NCBI GenBank assembly: GCA_016719105.1
Contig: JADKAQ010000020.1
Coordinates: 62,001-126,000 of the forward strand
From: Gemmatimonadota bacterium
Lineage (GTDB): Bacteria > Gemmatimonadota > Gemmatimonadetes > Gemmatimonadales > Gemmatimonadaceae
Direction: 5' to 3'
Length of the DNA: 64,000 nt
The notes under the pieces are model-generated. The model ran no database searches and was not told the origin of the DNA. It was given only the letters and a program-made list of their open reading frames with translations. Numbering within the stretch: the first letter of the stretch is position 1; the number at the start of each line of letters is the position of its first letter. Shown here piece by piece: positions 1 to 10,102 of the stretch. Both the position numbers and the translations under genes were made by a program.

Positions 1-1524
1 ATGCGGTCGCTGCCGTTCCGCGTGATCGCGATGGTGGGATTGGATGACGGCGTCTTTCCGCGGCGCGACCGGCGTTCGGCGTTCGACCTGCTGGAGCATG
101 AGCGACGCGCGGGGGATCGTGACCTGCGCAGCGACGACCGGCAGCTCTTCCTCGATACGCTGATGGCGGCGGAGGGGCGGCTGATTCTCGCCTATGGCGG
201 CCGGGCGGTGAACGACAACTCGCCGCGGGCGCCGTCGGTGGTGATCGATGAGTTGCTCGATCATGTGGGGCGGCGGGCGACGCTTGCGGCTGGCGGAGGG
301 GGGCAGGGTGGGACCGCGGAGAACACAGAGGACGTGGAGAACACGGGGGGAGCGGAGAACGGTGCTGAGGATGTGGCGCGCAAAGTGATGGTCGTGCGGC
401 ATCCGTTGCAGCCGTTCTCGTCGGCGTACTTCGGGGCGGGGAAGGATGCGCGGCTCTTCTCGTATTCGAGGGAACAGGCGGGGGCGGCGCGGGCGCTGGG
501 CAACCGGCGCGACGAGGAGTCGCCGTTCGTGGTGGGGGAGGTGGAGGCGCCGGATGACGGGGCTTCTGGGATCTTCGCGCTCACGCTTCGGAACCTCACT
601 GACTGCTGGACCAATCCGTCGAAGTTCTTCTGCACGCGCACGCTGCGTATCTACCTGGGGCACGAGCTCGAGGAGGCGTCGGACGAAGAGACCTTTGCGC
701 CAAACTACATGGAGCAGGGGGGGATTCGTGCGCGCATGCTGGCGGGGGCGCTGGCGGGGACGCGCGATGCGGTGGCTGAGGAGCGGCGGTTGATCGCCGA
801 TGGCTCGTTGCCGCCGCGCGAGTTGGGGCGGGCGTGGCATGTCGACCTGTGGAGCGACGTCGCGCTGGTGCTCGCACAGTTGCCGAACGACGAGTCGGCG
901 GCGACGATCCCCATCACGCTCGAGGGTGATGGCTGGCGGCTCACTGGGCGCATCGATGGCGTGCGCGGTGCGCAGCGATTCGCGGTGCGCGCCGGGTCGA
1001 TGGGGGCCGACCACTACCTGCGCGCGTGGGTCGAGCACCTGGCCATGCTGGCGGCGCGCGAGCAGGGGGATACGTCGCTCCCCGACACCACCGTCCTCGT
1101 GTGGCGCGAGCGGGACAAGGTGAAGTCGCTGCGGTACGGGCCGGTGCCTAACGCTATGCCCCGGCTGGCGGCCCTGGTCGAGTCGGCGCGCGACGGGATG
1201 CGCCGCCCGCTCCCGTTCTTTGCCAGGGCGGGCTACGCGTGGGGGGCGTCGACCTTCGTGCAGCCGCCGGGCGAGCAGGGAAAGGGGAAGGGCAAGGGGA
1301 AGAAGACGGCCACAGCCGCGACCAAGGACCCGCGAGACGAAGCGACGAAGGCGTATCACGAGCAACCCGCGGACTACTCGTCAGGCGGCGATGCGCAGGA
1401 CGCCTACGTGGCGCTCTGCTTTCGCGGGATCGACCCGATGGTCGAGCTGTGGGACGACTTCGAACGACTGGCCGAGCGGCTCTTCGATGGGTGGCGGCAG
1501 GCCATGCTGGAGGGCGAGGGATGA
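1..1524 (+). CDS. recC: RecBCD nuclease-helicase, gamma subunit RecC (5' truncated)
   Basis: C-terminal 507 residues of RecC, the subunit that splits the duplex and recognises Chi in the RecBCD complex. The opening residues (MRSLPFRVIAMVGLDDGVFP) match the RecC block just after the inactive helicase fold, normally found deep inside an ~1100-residue protein, so the first ATG at base 1 is internal and the gene starts upstream of the window. After this come a low-complexity Gly/Glu/Asn insertion (about residues 97-125) and the RecB-like inactive nuclease fold to the end. The TGA stop overlaps the recB ATG (ATGA), so the two are translationally coupled. Assignment is supported by the strict recC-recB-recD order. 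The insertion and a Lys/Gly-rich stretch near residue 425 are the only oddities. Confidence 0.93.
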   Translation: MRSLPFRVIAMVGLDDGVFPRRDRRSAFDLLEHERRAGDRDLRSDDRQLFLDTLMAAEGRLILAYGGRAVNDNSPRAPSVVIDELLDHVGRRATLAAGGGGQGGTAENTEDVENTGGAENGAEDVARKVMVVRHPLQPFSSAYFGAGKDARLFSYSREQAGAARALGNRRDEESPFVVGEVEAPDDGASGIFALTLRNLTDCWTNPSKFFCTRTLRIYLGHELEEASDEETFAPNYMEQGGIRARMLAGALAGTRDAVAEERRLIADGSLPPRELGRAWHVDLWSDVALVLAQLPNDESAATIPITLEGDGWRLTGRIDGVRGAQRFAVRAGSMGADHYLRAWVEHLAMLAAREQGDTSLPDTTVLVWRERDKVKSLRYGPVPNAMPRLAALVESARDGMRRPLPFFARAGYAWGASTFVQPPGEQGKGKGKGKKTATAATKDPRDEATKAYHEQPADYSSGGDAQDAYVALCFRGIDPMVELWDDFERLAERLFDGWRQAMLEGEG

Positions 1525-4500
1525 CCGGGCAGACGCCAGCGCCCTTCCGTGCGCTCGAGGTCGCGCTCGATCCCGGGATCACGCTCGTCGAGGCGAGCGC
1601 GGGGACGGGGAAGACCTTTGCCATCACGCGTCTCCTCCTGCGCCTCCTGCTCGAGCGGCGCGTGGAGTCGCTGGCGCGCATCCTCGTCGTCACCTTCACC
1701 GAGAAGGCGACGCAGGAGCTGGTCACGCGCATCCGCAAGACGCTGCGCGAGGCGGAGCGGGTGTGGAGTGCGTCGCCACCGCCGCGCACCAGCCGCAACG
1801 ACGACCTGTTCGTCCTGCGCGAACGTCACGGCGACGCCGGCAGAGCCATCGTCGACGAGGCGATGCGGTCGCTCGATGACCTCGCCGTCTTCACCATCCA
1901 CGGCTTCTGCCAGCGGGTGCTGGGCGAGAGCGCGCTGGAGAGCCGGATCCCCTTCCGCACGACCTTCATCGAGGACGACACCGAGCCGTTCGGGCGTGCC
2001 GCGCGCGATTGGGCGCGCAAGCGCCTCATCAACGATGCCGCCGACGCCACCCTGGTCGCCGAGCAAGGAAAGCCGTTCGAGCCGTGGGTCAAGAAGCTCG
2101 TGATTCCCTATCGTCGCCACGAGGCCTCGCGCATCGCCTTCGACTCCGCGTCGCGCGAGCAGGGGTTGCTGGCACACTTCACGTCGGTGGTGCACGAGTC
2201 GTTCGAGCGGGAAAAGGAGCGGCGTCACCTGCGCGGCTTCGACGATCTCCTGCGCACGGTGAAGCGCGTCCTCGAGGAAGAAGGGAGCGAGGGGCCGCTC
2301 GCCCAGCGCATTCGCTCGCGCTTCGGCGCCGCCCTCATCGACGAGTTCCAGGACACCGATCGCACGCAGTACCCGATCTTCTCCAACGCCTTCGCTGGCT
2401 GTCCGCTCTTTCTCATCGGCGATCCCAAGCAGTCGATCTATCGCTTTCGCGGAGCCGACATTCGCGCCTATCTCCGGGCGGCCAGCGAATCCGACCGTCG
2501 CTTCACCCTGATCCAGAACTTCCGCAGCAGCGACGCCTACGTGCGCGCGGTCGAGGCGCTCTTCACGCGCCAGCCGACGCCGTTTCGGGTGAGCGAGGGG
2601 GAGATCGACTTTCCCCGCGTGTCGGCGGCGACCACGCCCACCGCGCCCGGGACGATGGCGACCGATGGGGGCGCGGCGCTGGAGTGGTGGTGGGTCGACG
2701 GGAGCCACGGCAGCAAGGGCTTTGCGTCGAAGGAGAAGGCGCGCACCATCATCTTCGAGGAAGTCGCGCACGAGATCGTGCAGCTGCAAGCGCGTCATGT
2801 GGCCTACGGAAAGATCGCCGTCCTCATGCGTACCAATGCCGCGGCGCGCGACCTCAAGCGTGTGCTCGACCGGGCGCACATTCCGGCGGTCATCGGCGGC
2901 GATGAGGACGTCCTCGCGTCGGAGGAAGCGGACGAGCTGGTGCGCGTCGCCACCGCGATCGCCGAGCCGGGCGACGGGAGTGCGGTCCGCTCGATGCTCG
3001 CCACGCGGCTCTGGGGGGGCACGGCCTCGGAAGTCGCCTCGATGCTGGGCCCGGCGCAGGAGGCGACGTGGCAGGCGATTGTCGAACGCCTGATGGCGGC
3101 GCGCGAATCGTGGCGCCTGCGTGGTTTCGCGGTCGCGATGGGAGAGCTGCTCGCCGAGCGCGACATGGCGGCGCGACTGCTCGCCATGCCCGACGGCGAG
3201 CGTCGGATGACCAACGTGCGGCACGTGATCGAGCTGCTGCACGACGAGTGGGCCGAGGCCTCGGTGCCGCCGGAGGGGTTTGCGGCGTGGATGGCCCGCG
3301 AGCGGACGGTGCCTAACGTTCCGGGGCGGCGCGAGCTGCGGTTGGAGACCGACAGCGCGGCGGTGCAGCTGCTCACCGTGCACAAGGCCAAGGGGCTCGA
3401 GTTCGACGTCGTCTTCTGTCCCGAGCTGTGGGACCGCAAGACGGAGAAGGAGGTAGCCTTCAAGGTCATCCCGGCCAGTGTGGTGGAAGGCGAGGAGGGG
3501 ATCGTCGACCTGGGGAGCCCGGAGCACGCGGCGCGCCTGGCGACGATGACGAGCGAGACCGACCAGGAGGACCTGCGGCTCGCCTACGTCGCGCTCACGC
3601 GCGCGGTCCATCGATGCTACGTGGTGTTTGGGGAGATCGGACAGCCCACCAAGGGGTCGGGGCATGTGGCGGCGAGCAGCGAATCGTCACTCGGCTGGCT
3701 CCTGCGCGACCCCGAGAGCGGGACGACGAACCGGGTGACGCTCAAGGCGCTGGTCGACGGCAGCGGCGGGACGATGGCCTTTCGGGACATCGGCGACACG
3801 AAGCGCCATCCCAAGGCACCGGAGCCCGCCGCGAGCGCCGTCGTCCCCGCGCCGCGCGCGTTGCAGCTCGCGGCTCGTCAGCTCCACACCTGGCAGCTCA
3901 CCTCGTTCACCGGGATCGTCGCCGACACGCACAGCGACGAGGGGCGCGACGTTGCCGATCCGCTCCTGCTGCCGAGCGAACCCGTCGAGCGCCCGGTGGT
4001 GACCGGCTTCCGCGCCTTCCCGGCCGGGCGACTGGGCGGTATCGCGCTGCACGACGTCTTCGAGTCGCTCGACTATGCGCGAACGGCCGAGCCGCGCACG
4101 CGCGAGATGGTGCAGCGCATTCTGGGGCGCCACGGGATCCTCGACGACGCGGCGACCGCGGAGGGGCGGGTGGAAGACGTGCTGGCGATGCTGCAGCGGG
4201 TCTGCGCCGCCCCGATTCCCGGCGCTGGCTTCGCCCTCGCAGAGGTGCCGGCGCGCGCGTCGATGCGTGAGTGGCGTTTCGACCTGTCCGTGCAGACGGC
4301 GTCGGTCAAGCGCATCGCCGACGTGCTGGCCGCGCACGGCTCGGCGCACGCGCGCGCCTATGTCCCGGTATTGCGCGGGCTGCGAGATTCCGCCGTCGGT
4401 GGTTACTTGAGTGGTGTGGTCGACATCGCCTTCGAGCACGACGGGCGGTGGTGGGTGATGGACTGGAAGTCGAACCACCTGGGGCACGACGACCAGGACT

Positions 4501-4751
4501 ATGTCCCCGAGGCGCTCTCCAACGCGATGATGCAGGCCCACTACACGTTGCAGTACCACCTGTATTGCCTGGCGCTGCACCGGCACCTCTCGGTGCGGCA
4601 GCCCGGGTACGATCCGGCGCGCCACTGGGGGGGCGTGGGCTACGTCTTCCTTCGCGGCGTCACCGGCACGGGGGACAACGGCTGGTTCCGCGACACGCCG
4701 ACGCCGGCGTTGCTCGAGGCGCTCGACGCGGCGCTGGGACGGCGGCGATGA
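1521..4751 (+). CDS. recB: RecBCD nuclease-helicase, beta subunit RecB
   Basis: 1076 residues. UvrD-type 3'-5' helicase plus nuclease of the RecBCD double-strand-break repair complex. Seen: Walker A EASAGTGKTF (about residue 24-33), DEFQDTD Walker B (about 274), GDPKQSIYRFRGAD motif III/IV (about 300), VHKAKGLEFD motif V (about 620), VALTRAVHR motif VI, and the C-terminal nuclease signature MDWKSNHLG (about 980), which carries the catalytic Asp and Lys. Both activities should therefore be intact. The reading frame is open upstream to about 1239, but the ATG at 1521 is chosen because it overlaps the recC stop (ATGA) and precedes the conserved N-terminus. Its stop overlaps recD in the same way. 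Length is slightly below E. coli RecB (1180). Confidence 0.96.
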   Translation: MTGQTPAPFRALEVALDPGITLVEASAGTGKTFAITRLLLRLLLERRVESLARILVVTFTEKATQELVTRIRKTLREAERVWSASPPPRTSRNDDLFVLRERHGDAGRAIVDEAMRSLDDLAVFTIHGFCQRVLGESALESRIPFRTTFIEDDTEPFGRAARDWARKRLINDAADATLVAEQGKPFEPWVKKLVIPYRRHEASRIAFDSASREQGLLAHFTSVVHESFEREKERRHLRGFDDLLRTVKRVLEEEGSEGPLAQRIRSRFGAALIDEFQDTDRTQYPIFSNAFAGCPLFLIGDPKQSIYRFRGADIRAYLRAASESDRRFTLIQNFRSSDAYVRAVEALFTRQPTPFRVSEGEIDFPRVSAATTPTAPGTMATDGGAALEWWWVDGSHGSKGFASKEKARTIIFEEVAHEIVQLQARHVAYGKIAVLMRTNAAARDLKRVLDRAHIPAVIGGDEDVLASEEADELVRVATAIAEPGDGSAVRSMLATRLWGGTASEVASMLGPAQEATWQAIVERLMAARESWRLRGFAVAMGELLAERDMAARLLAMPDGERRMTNVRHVIELLHDEWAEASVPPEGFAAWMARERTVPNVPGRRELRLETDSAAVQLLTVHKAKGLEFDVVFCPELWDRKTEKEVAFKVIPASVVEGEEGIVDLGSPEHAARLATMTSETDQEDLRLAYVALTRAVHRCYVVFGEIGQPTKGSGHVAASSESSLGWLLRDPESGTTNRVTLKALVDGSGGTMAFRDIGDTKRHPKAPEPAASAVVPAPRALQLAARQLHTWQLTSFTGIVADTHSDEGRDVADPLLLPSEPVERPVVTGFRAFPAGRLGGIALHDVFESLDYARTAEPRTREMVQRILGRHGILDDAATAEGRVEDVLAMLQRVCAAPIPGAGFALAEVPARASMREWRFDLSVQTASVKRIADVLAAHGSAHARAYVPVLRGLRDSAVGGYLSGVVDIAFEHDGRWWVMDWKSNHLGHDDQDYVPEALSNAMMQAHYTLQYHLYCLALHRHLSVRQPGYDPARHWGGVGYVFLRGVTGTGDNGWFRDTPTPALLEALDAALGRRR

Positions 4752-6562
4752 GCGCGTCGGGGGAGGAACTGGTGCTGGGGGACGACGGCGGCTCGATGAT
4801 CGCGCCGTTCGAGGTGCGCGACCTGCTGGCGGCGCTGCACGGCGAGCGGATGCTGGAGTCCATCGATGTGCAGCTGGCGGAGCTCTGCGTGCGCCGCGGC
4901 GAGATTGGGGAGGAGGCGCTGGCCGTGGCGCTGGCCACCGCGCTCACCAGCCGCGCGCGCCGCGAAGGGCACAGCGCGCTGGCGCTCGACCAGCTGGCGC
5001 GGCAGGCGCGCAGTGCGGTGGCGCTCGTCATCGCGGCGGTGGAGGAAGCCGGCGGCCCCGTCCCCGACACGCTGCCGAGCGGCGACGAAGGGTGGTGGCG
5101 CGATGTGCTCGGGCGTTCGCGCATCGTGGGCGACGGCGCCAGCACGCTGCCGCTGGTGCTGCGCGACGGGCTGCTGCAGTTCCGCCGCTACTTCGACGCC
5201 GAGCAGCGCATCGCCCGCCACGTGCAACGCCTGGTGCAGGTGAGCGCGAGGACCGGGGGCGACGCCTTCTCCATCATTACCGGCGGCCCCGGGACGGGGA
5301 AGACGACGCAGGTGGCCAAGCTGCTGGTCGACCTGAGCGTCGCGCGCCCCGGGCTGCGCGTGGCGCTCGCGGCCCCCACGGGAAAGGCGGCGGCGCGCCT
5401 CACCGACTCCATCCGGCAACGGCTCGACGCCATCGAGAAGGAGACGGGGACGCGTGCCCCATTCCCCGGCGAGGCGCGCACGCTGCACCGCCTCCTGGGG
5501 TACCAGCCGCAACACGACACCTTCCGCTTCAACGCCACCGATCCGCTCGACGACGACCTCGTCATCGTCGACGAGGCGAGCATGGTGGACGTGCTCCTGC
5601 TCGATGCGTTGTTGCGCGCCCTCAAGCCCGGCGCGCGCCTCATGCTGGTGGGCGACCACAACCAGCTGGCTTCGGTCGACGCCGGCGACGTGTTAGGCGC
5701 CCTCTGTCGTTCGGCGCTTGCCGACGGCGAAGGGACGCCGTTGCGGAAGAGCGTCGAGTGGCTGCAGCACAGCTGGCGGTTCGAGAAGCATCCGGCCATC
5801 GGGACGCTCGCCGCGGCGATCCTCGGCGGCGACGCCGACGCGGTGCTGCGCAGCTGCGCCGACTCGACCGCGAGCGAGACGCAGCTGCGACCGCCGGCGC
5901 CGAACACCGATGCGCTGGTCGAACCGATCGTCCCCAACCTCGAGCGCTGCCTCGCGGCGACGACGCCCGGCGAGTTGCTGGATGCGCTGGATGCGTTCCG
6001 CATCCTCGCACCGGAGCGCGAAGGGCGGCTGGGGGTGAGCGGGATCAACGCCGCCGTGGAGCGCTGGCTGTCGAAGCGCGGGCACTCGGTGAAGGACCAC
6101 TGGTACCATGGGCGCCCGGTGCTCGTGACGGCCAACGACTACACGACGGGTGTGTTCAACGGCGACATCGGCGTGGTGTGGCGCGACGACGAGAGCGGGC
6201 GGGCGATGGTGCACTTCCGCGCCAACGACGGGACGATTCGCGGCCTCGCCCCCACGCGCCTCCCGGCGTGCGAGACGGCGTGGGCGATGACGGTGCACAA
6301 GTCGCAGGGGTCGGAGTTCGACGACGTGATGGTCGTAGTCCCCGACTACGACAGTCGCGTGATGAGCCGCGAGTTGCTGTACACCGCAGCGACGCGGGCG
6401 CGGCGCGGCGTGACGCTGGTGGGGAGCCACGCGGCGATCCGATCGGCGGTCGGGCGCACGACGGGACGGATGAGCGGGCTCGAGGCGCGGATGCTCGAGG
6501 CCAAGGGGGGCGCACCGGTGCAGGGGACGGGGAGCGGAGCCAATGACAACGTGGGTGCCTGA
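4748..6562 (+). CDS. recD: RecBCD helicase, alpha subunit RecD
   Basis: 604 residues, the usual RecD size. 5'-3' superfamily 1B helicase, the fast motor of RecBCD. Seen: an N-terminal helical domain of about 170 residues that in E. coli RecD contacts RecC, Walker A GGPGTGKTT (about 179-187), Walker B VIVDEASMVD (about 273-282), LVGDHNQLASV, and the C-terminal VHKSQGSEFD (about 516) and TAATRARRG (about 545) motifs. The ATG at 4748 overlaps the recB stop (ATGA). Its own stop lies 20 bp inside the next gene. This is RecD rather than RecD2, because it is short and lies next to recB. Confidence 0.96.
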   Translation: MSASGEELVLGDDGGSMIAPFEVRDLLAALHGERMLESIDVQLAELCVRRGEIGEEALAVALATALTSRARREGHSALALDQLARQARSAVALVIAAVEEAGGPVPDTLPSGDEGWWRDVLGRSRIVGDGASTLPLVLRDGLLQFRRYFDAEQRIARHVQRLVQVSARTGGDAFSIITGGPGTGKTTQVAKLLVDLSVARPGLRVALAAPTGKAAARLTDSIRQRLDAIEKETGTRAPFPGEARTLHRLLGYQPQHDTFRFNATDPLDDDLVIVDEASMVDVLLLDALLRALKPGARLMLVGDHNQLASVDAGDVLGALCRSALADGEGTPLRKSVEWLQHSWRFEKHPAIGTLAAAILGGDADAVLRSCADSTASETQLRPPAPNTDALVEPIVPNLERCLAATTPGELLDALDAFRILAPEREGRLGVSGINAAVERWLSKRGHSVKDHWYHGRPVLVTANDYTTGVFNGDIGVVWRDDESGRAMVHFRANDGTIRGLAPTRLPACETAWAMTVHKSQGSEFDDVMVVVPDYDSRVMSRELLYTAATRARRGVTLVGSHAAIRSAVGRTTGRMSGLEARMLEAKGGAPVQGTGSGANDNVGA

Positions 6563-8765
6563 CGAGGACGACGACCTTCCGCCGGTCCCGGCGGGGGCGG
6601 GGAATGTGAAGCTGCAGCGGTGGGTGGACCTGGTGGCGGCGCTGCTCTCGCGTCACGCGCCGGCGTCGTTCCTCGAGCTGGCGGGTGATGTCCCCGCCTA
6701 CGCGTTGCGGCTGGAGGCCCACGAGCGCGAGCCCGACCCGCGTGCGCGCGCGACCATCATGGACTCGCTCAAGCGCACCTTCGAGCGCGACAAGGACGAA
6801 CTGCGTGCCTTCGGGATCCCGATCGAGTCGCGAGAGGATGGCGATGGCGCGGTCAACGGCGTGTACCAGCTCAAGCGCACCGACTTCTATCTCCCGTATC
6901 TCTGTGTGGCCGCCCCCGACGGGGGAGTGACGATTCCCCCGAAGGTCGACAGCTACGGCTACCAGGCGCTCAAGTCGCTCACCTTCGACGCCGACGAGCT
7001 GCAGGCGGTCGTCGATGCGGCGGCGGGTGTGCGGGCGCTTGGTGAGCCACTGCTCGCCTCGCACGTGGAGAGCGCGATGCGCAAGCTCGCCGTCGACCTT
7101 CCACTCGGCAGTGCGCTCCCATCACCCGACGCCCCCGCGTTGCTCGCGCCGCGCCCGCGCGCCAGCTCGGCGACCTTCGAGGCGTTAGGCGATGCACTGC
7201 GGCGCCGGAAGGTGGTCACGTTCGACTATCACGCGATGTCGAGCGATCGCACCGACGTGCGCGAGGTGGAGCCGTACGGGCTCTTCTTCCTCAGCGGGCA
7301 CTGGTACCTGGTGGGGCGCGACCGCGGACGTGGTGAGCTGCGGAACTTCCGGCTCAACCGGATGGCACAGGCGACGGTGAACACCAGGAAGGCACAGAGT
7401 GCCGACTACGAGGTGCCGGCGACCTTCCGCCTGCGCGACCATGCCCGTTCGCGCCACGCCTGGGAGCTGGGGGACGGCGATGCCGTGCGTGCGGTGGTGG
7501 CGTTCGACGGAGGATCTGGGCCGACGATGGCAGCGATGAAGCTGGGGGCGGCGGTCGAGGGCACCCCCACGCACCGCACCTTCGACGTGCGTCGCATCGA
7601 CGCCTTTGCCCGGTGGCTCCTCTCGTTCGCCGGCGAACTCACCCCCAAGGCGCCCGCCGCGCTCGTCGCCGCCTACCGCGAGGAGGTAGGCGCCACCGCG
7701 GCGATATACGACTCCCCTGCGGCGACGGCGACGATCGCGGCGGCGGGCGGCGCCGACACTGCGACAAAAGCTGGAAAGCGAGGCGCCGCCGAGAAGGCCT
7801 GGGAACCCAAGGGGGCCGCGGCGCAGCTGCGGCGCATCCTCCACCTGGTGCCGCATATCGCCAACGGTGAGGAGCTGGCGCTGCACGAGGTAGCGGCGCG
7901 CCTGGGGACGAGCGTCGAAGAGCTGCAACGCGATCTCTACTCGCTCGTCGATCGCTACGACATGCCGGGGGGCTTCGTCGAGGGGGTGCAGCTCTATGTC
8001 GGATCCGACACCGTCTCGGCGGTCACGAACCACCTGCGCCGCCCGATGCGCCTCACCGTGGCCGAACTGTGCGCCCTGGAGTTGGGGCTGGCGGTGCTGC
8101 GCTCGTTGCGCGCTCCCGACGAACGGCAGGCGCTCGAGCGGGCACGCGAACGGCTGCGGGCGGTGATCGCGCGCCTCCCCGGCGACCCCATCCCCGACGG
8201 GTTGCACGGCGCCTCGCTGGGCGACGTCGGCAACACCGCGCACCTGGTCGTGGTACGTGAGGCGCTCCGGCAGGGGCGCAAGCTGCGCCTCGCGTATCGC
8301 CGGTCGGGGAGCCAGGCGTCGAGCGAACGCACCATCGCGCCGTACTTGCTGCTGTCGGCGAGTGGGATGCTGTACATCGTGGCCTTCTGCGAGCGCGAGC
8401 AGACGACGCGCCTCTTCCGCATCGATCGCGTCGAGTCGGTGGCACTCATGGACGAGACGTTCGAGCGTCCCGACGCCGCGGTCCTCGACACGCTGCTGCG
8501 CGAGCGCCGGGCCTTCCAGGGCGACGGCGCCCCCACCATGCGCGTGCGCTACTCGCCGCGCATTGCGCGATGGATCGCCGAGCGGGAGGGAAAGGCGCTG
8601 GCGGCTGACGGATCGCTGGAGATGGAGCATCCGCTCGCCGACTGGGAGTGGGGGATGCGCCACGTGCTGCAGTACGGGCGAGACGCCGAGGTGGTGGAGC
8701 CGGCGGCGCTGCGGGAGCGGCTCAAGGCACGGCTCGACGAGCGACTGGCGGTGCTGGCGCGGTAG
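6543..8765 (+). CDS. Double WYL-domain regulator, PafB-PafC fusion type
   Basis: 740 residues, built as two similar halves. Half 1: a winged-helix region (residues 1-120, with RTFERDKDELRAFGIPIES, a PafB-type signature) and a WYL domain (about 214-272) holding the literal W-Y-L in GHWYLVGRD. Half 2, from about residue 418: a second helix-turn-helix and a second WYL domain (about 571-634) with a degenerate LYI, ending in a WCX-like extension. In actinobacteria PafB and PafC are separate or fused WYL regulators that activate the LexA-independent DNA-damage response when bound to single-stranded DNA. The start ATG follows a GGAG sequence and overlaps recD by 20 bp, so this regulator is co-expressed with recCBD. 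A role in break-repair control is inference from domain type and position. Confidence 0.85.
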   Translation: MTTWVPDEDDDLPPVPAGAGNVKLQRWVDLVAALLSRHAPASFLELAGDVPAYALRLEAHEREPDPRARATIMDSLKRTFERDKDELRAFGIPIESREDGDGAVNGVYQLKRTDFYLPYLCVAAPDGGVTIPPKVDSYGYQALKSLTFDADELQAVVDAAAGVRALGEPLLASHVESAMRKLAVDLPLGSALPSPDAPALLAPRPRASSATFEALGDALRRRKVVTFDYHAMSSDRTDVREVEPYGLFFLSGHWYLVGRDRGRGELRNFRLNRMAQATVNTRKAQSADYEVPATFRLRDHARSRHAWELGDGDAVRAVVAFDGGSGPTMAAMKLGAAVEGTPTHRTFDVRRIDAFARWLLSFAGELTPKAPAALVAAYREEVGATAAIYDSPAATATIAAAGGADTATKAGKRGAAEKAWEPKGAAAQLRRILHLVPHIANGEELALHEVAARLGTSVEELQRDLYSLVDRYDMPGGFVEGVQLYVGSDTVSAVTNHLRRPMRLTVAELCALELGLAVLRSLRAPDERQALERARERLRAVIARLPGDPIPDGLHGASLGDVGNTAHLVVVREALRQGRKLRLAYRRSGSQASSERTIAPYLLLSASGMLYIVAFCEREQTTRLFRIDRVESVALMDETFERPDAAVLDTLLRERRAFQGDGAPTMRVRYSPRIARWIAEREGKALAADGSLEMEHPLADWEWGMRHVLQYGRDAEVVEPAALRERLKARLDERLAVLAR

Positions 8766-8770
8766 TCGTG

Positions 8771-8790
8771 GTCGCCGCGTGCGCGGCGAC
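8771..8790. terminator. Hairpin after the recCBD-pafBC operon
   Basis: A perfect 9-bp inverted repeat GTCGCCGCG / CGCGGCGAC with a 2-base spacer, starting 6 bp after the WYL gene stop. No T tract follows, as is usual in this GC-rich DNA. The very short loop would open to 4 bases in RNA. Confidence 0.5.
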
Positions 8791-8873
8791 GTCGAACCGA
8801 CTGTCAGAGGGGGGCCCTACACTACGCCCGGCAACTGAGGGAGGCAGCACGAACCTCGACGCCGGGAGGGAGC

Positions 8874-9946
8874 ATGAGTGTATGGGTCCATTCGCTGTCG
8901 CTGGTTGTTCCGAAGCAGATCCTCGAGCAGAGGTATCCCGGGGGTGTGACGCCCTGCTGGTGGCGCTGTCGTCGTTCGCGCGCTACCCGCGCACCTACTG
9001 CGAGGCCGACGAGCGCCTCGTCTGCATGACCTTTCGCGACGAGGGGCACCTCGCGCCGGTGCGCGATCACCTGGTGGCCGCGGGGCTCACGGAGTGCGTC
9101 GATGGCGACTTCATCGACTTCGCCTGCGTCGAGCCGATGCACGGTCCAACCGCGCCGTGCGAGTGGTTGATGTGGCGCATCGACGAGGACGGGCGCACCA
9201 TCGCGTGGCACGCGAGCGGTGAGGAAGGACCGTGCTGGATCCCGTCAGAGGCGAATGCCTTCGAGGAATCGGTGCCGCAGCACGAGCTGCGGCTGGCCTG
9301 CGAGAACGGCGTGGAGACGTGGCTCGACTTCCGCACCGGGGCGCTCACGTGGCAGGTCCTGGATGAGGGGGAGTCCAGCGACGGAATGCCGGACGCGACC
9401 GACGGTGGCGATGACGATGCGGTCATTGACGAGTCGCCGTGCGACGAGTCGGTGCTCGACGAGTTGCGCCTCGACGCCGGCCACGGCCCGGCGTTGCTGC
9501 GGATCGTGGCGGCCACGCTCCGGAAGCATGCGCGGCACGTGCATCGCCTGACGCCCACTGCCTTCGGCTTCCGCGCGCGGCAGTCCGGGGCCAGCTACGA
9601 CGTGATCGTCACGGCGCAGGAGGAGACGCAGGTGGTCGCCGTGTACGTCACGCACCCGGTGCACCTGCCCGCGTCGTGTCGCGCCGCGCTCGCCGAGGCC
9701 ATCACGCGCATCAACTGGCGGCTGGGCGTGGGGAGCTTCGACCTCGACGTGGACGGCGGCACGCTGCGCTATCGAACCGCGGTCGACGTGGAGGGAGGGG
9801 CGCTCGTGCCGACGATGGTGCACAACATGATCGGGACGTCGCTGTACACGATGGAGCGGTTCCACGCGGCATTCATGCGCGTGGCGTGGGGTGGGATGCC
9901 GGCACGGGAGGCGGTGGCCGAGGTGGAGGGTTGGGAGGAGGGGTAG
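8874..9946 (+). CDS. YbjN-domain protein, frameshifted near its N-terminus
   Basis: The C-terminal ~135 residues match the YbjN family (fold like type III secretion chaperones; role in sensory regulation poorly defined), ending in a motif around INWRLGVGSFDLDVDGG. The N-terminal domain (about 190 residues, several Cys and Trp) is not recognised. An ATG at 8874 has a strong GGGAGGGAG leader and encodes a sensible start (MSVWVHSLSLVVPKQ), but this frame stops after about 50 codons. The second frame takes over around DALLVALSSFARYP. Adding one G to the G5 run at 8940-8944 joins them into a 357-residue protein. A gene caller would probably start at the ATG at 8882 in the second frame. The break may be a sequencing error or a real slip mutation. 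Confidence 0.7.
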
Positions 9947-9955
9947 CCGCCGCCT

Positions 9956-9990
9956 GGTGCGGTCGAGGGGTGTCAGACCTCGGCCGCACC
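9956..9990. terminator. Hairpin after the YbjN gene
   Basis: Left arm GGTGCGGTCGAGG and right arm CCTCGGCCGCACC pair over 13 bp with one G-T wobble and a 9-base loop, starting 9 bp after the stop. There is no T tract. Confidence 0.6.
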
Positions 9991-10102
9991 GTACCGTGAC
10001 GCGACCGCGGCAGCGCGCGAGCGCACGGAAGTGCCGGTGCAGGTGGCCGCGGCCAGGGGGTCGCGTGCAGAGGCGATAACTCAACGGGAGGGGAAGAGAG
10101 CG

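Noticed and set aside
1404..3665. 753-codon open frame antisense to recB
   Set aside because: recB has every helicase and nuclease motif on the + strand. The antisense frame is Arg/His-rich without domains, as expected from GC-rich codon bias.
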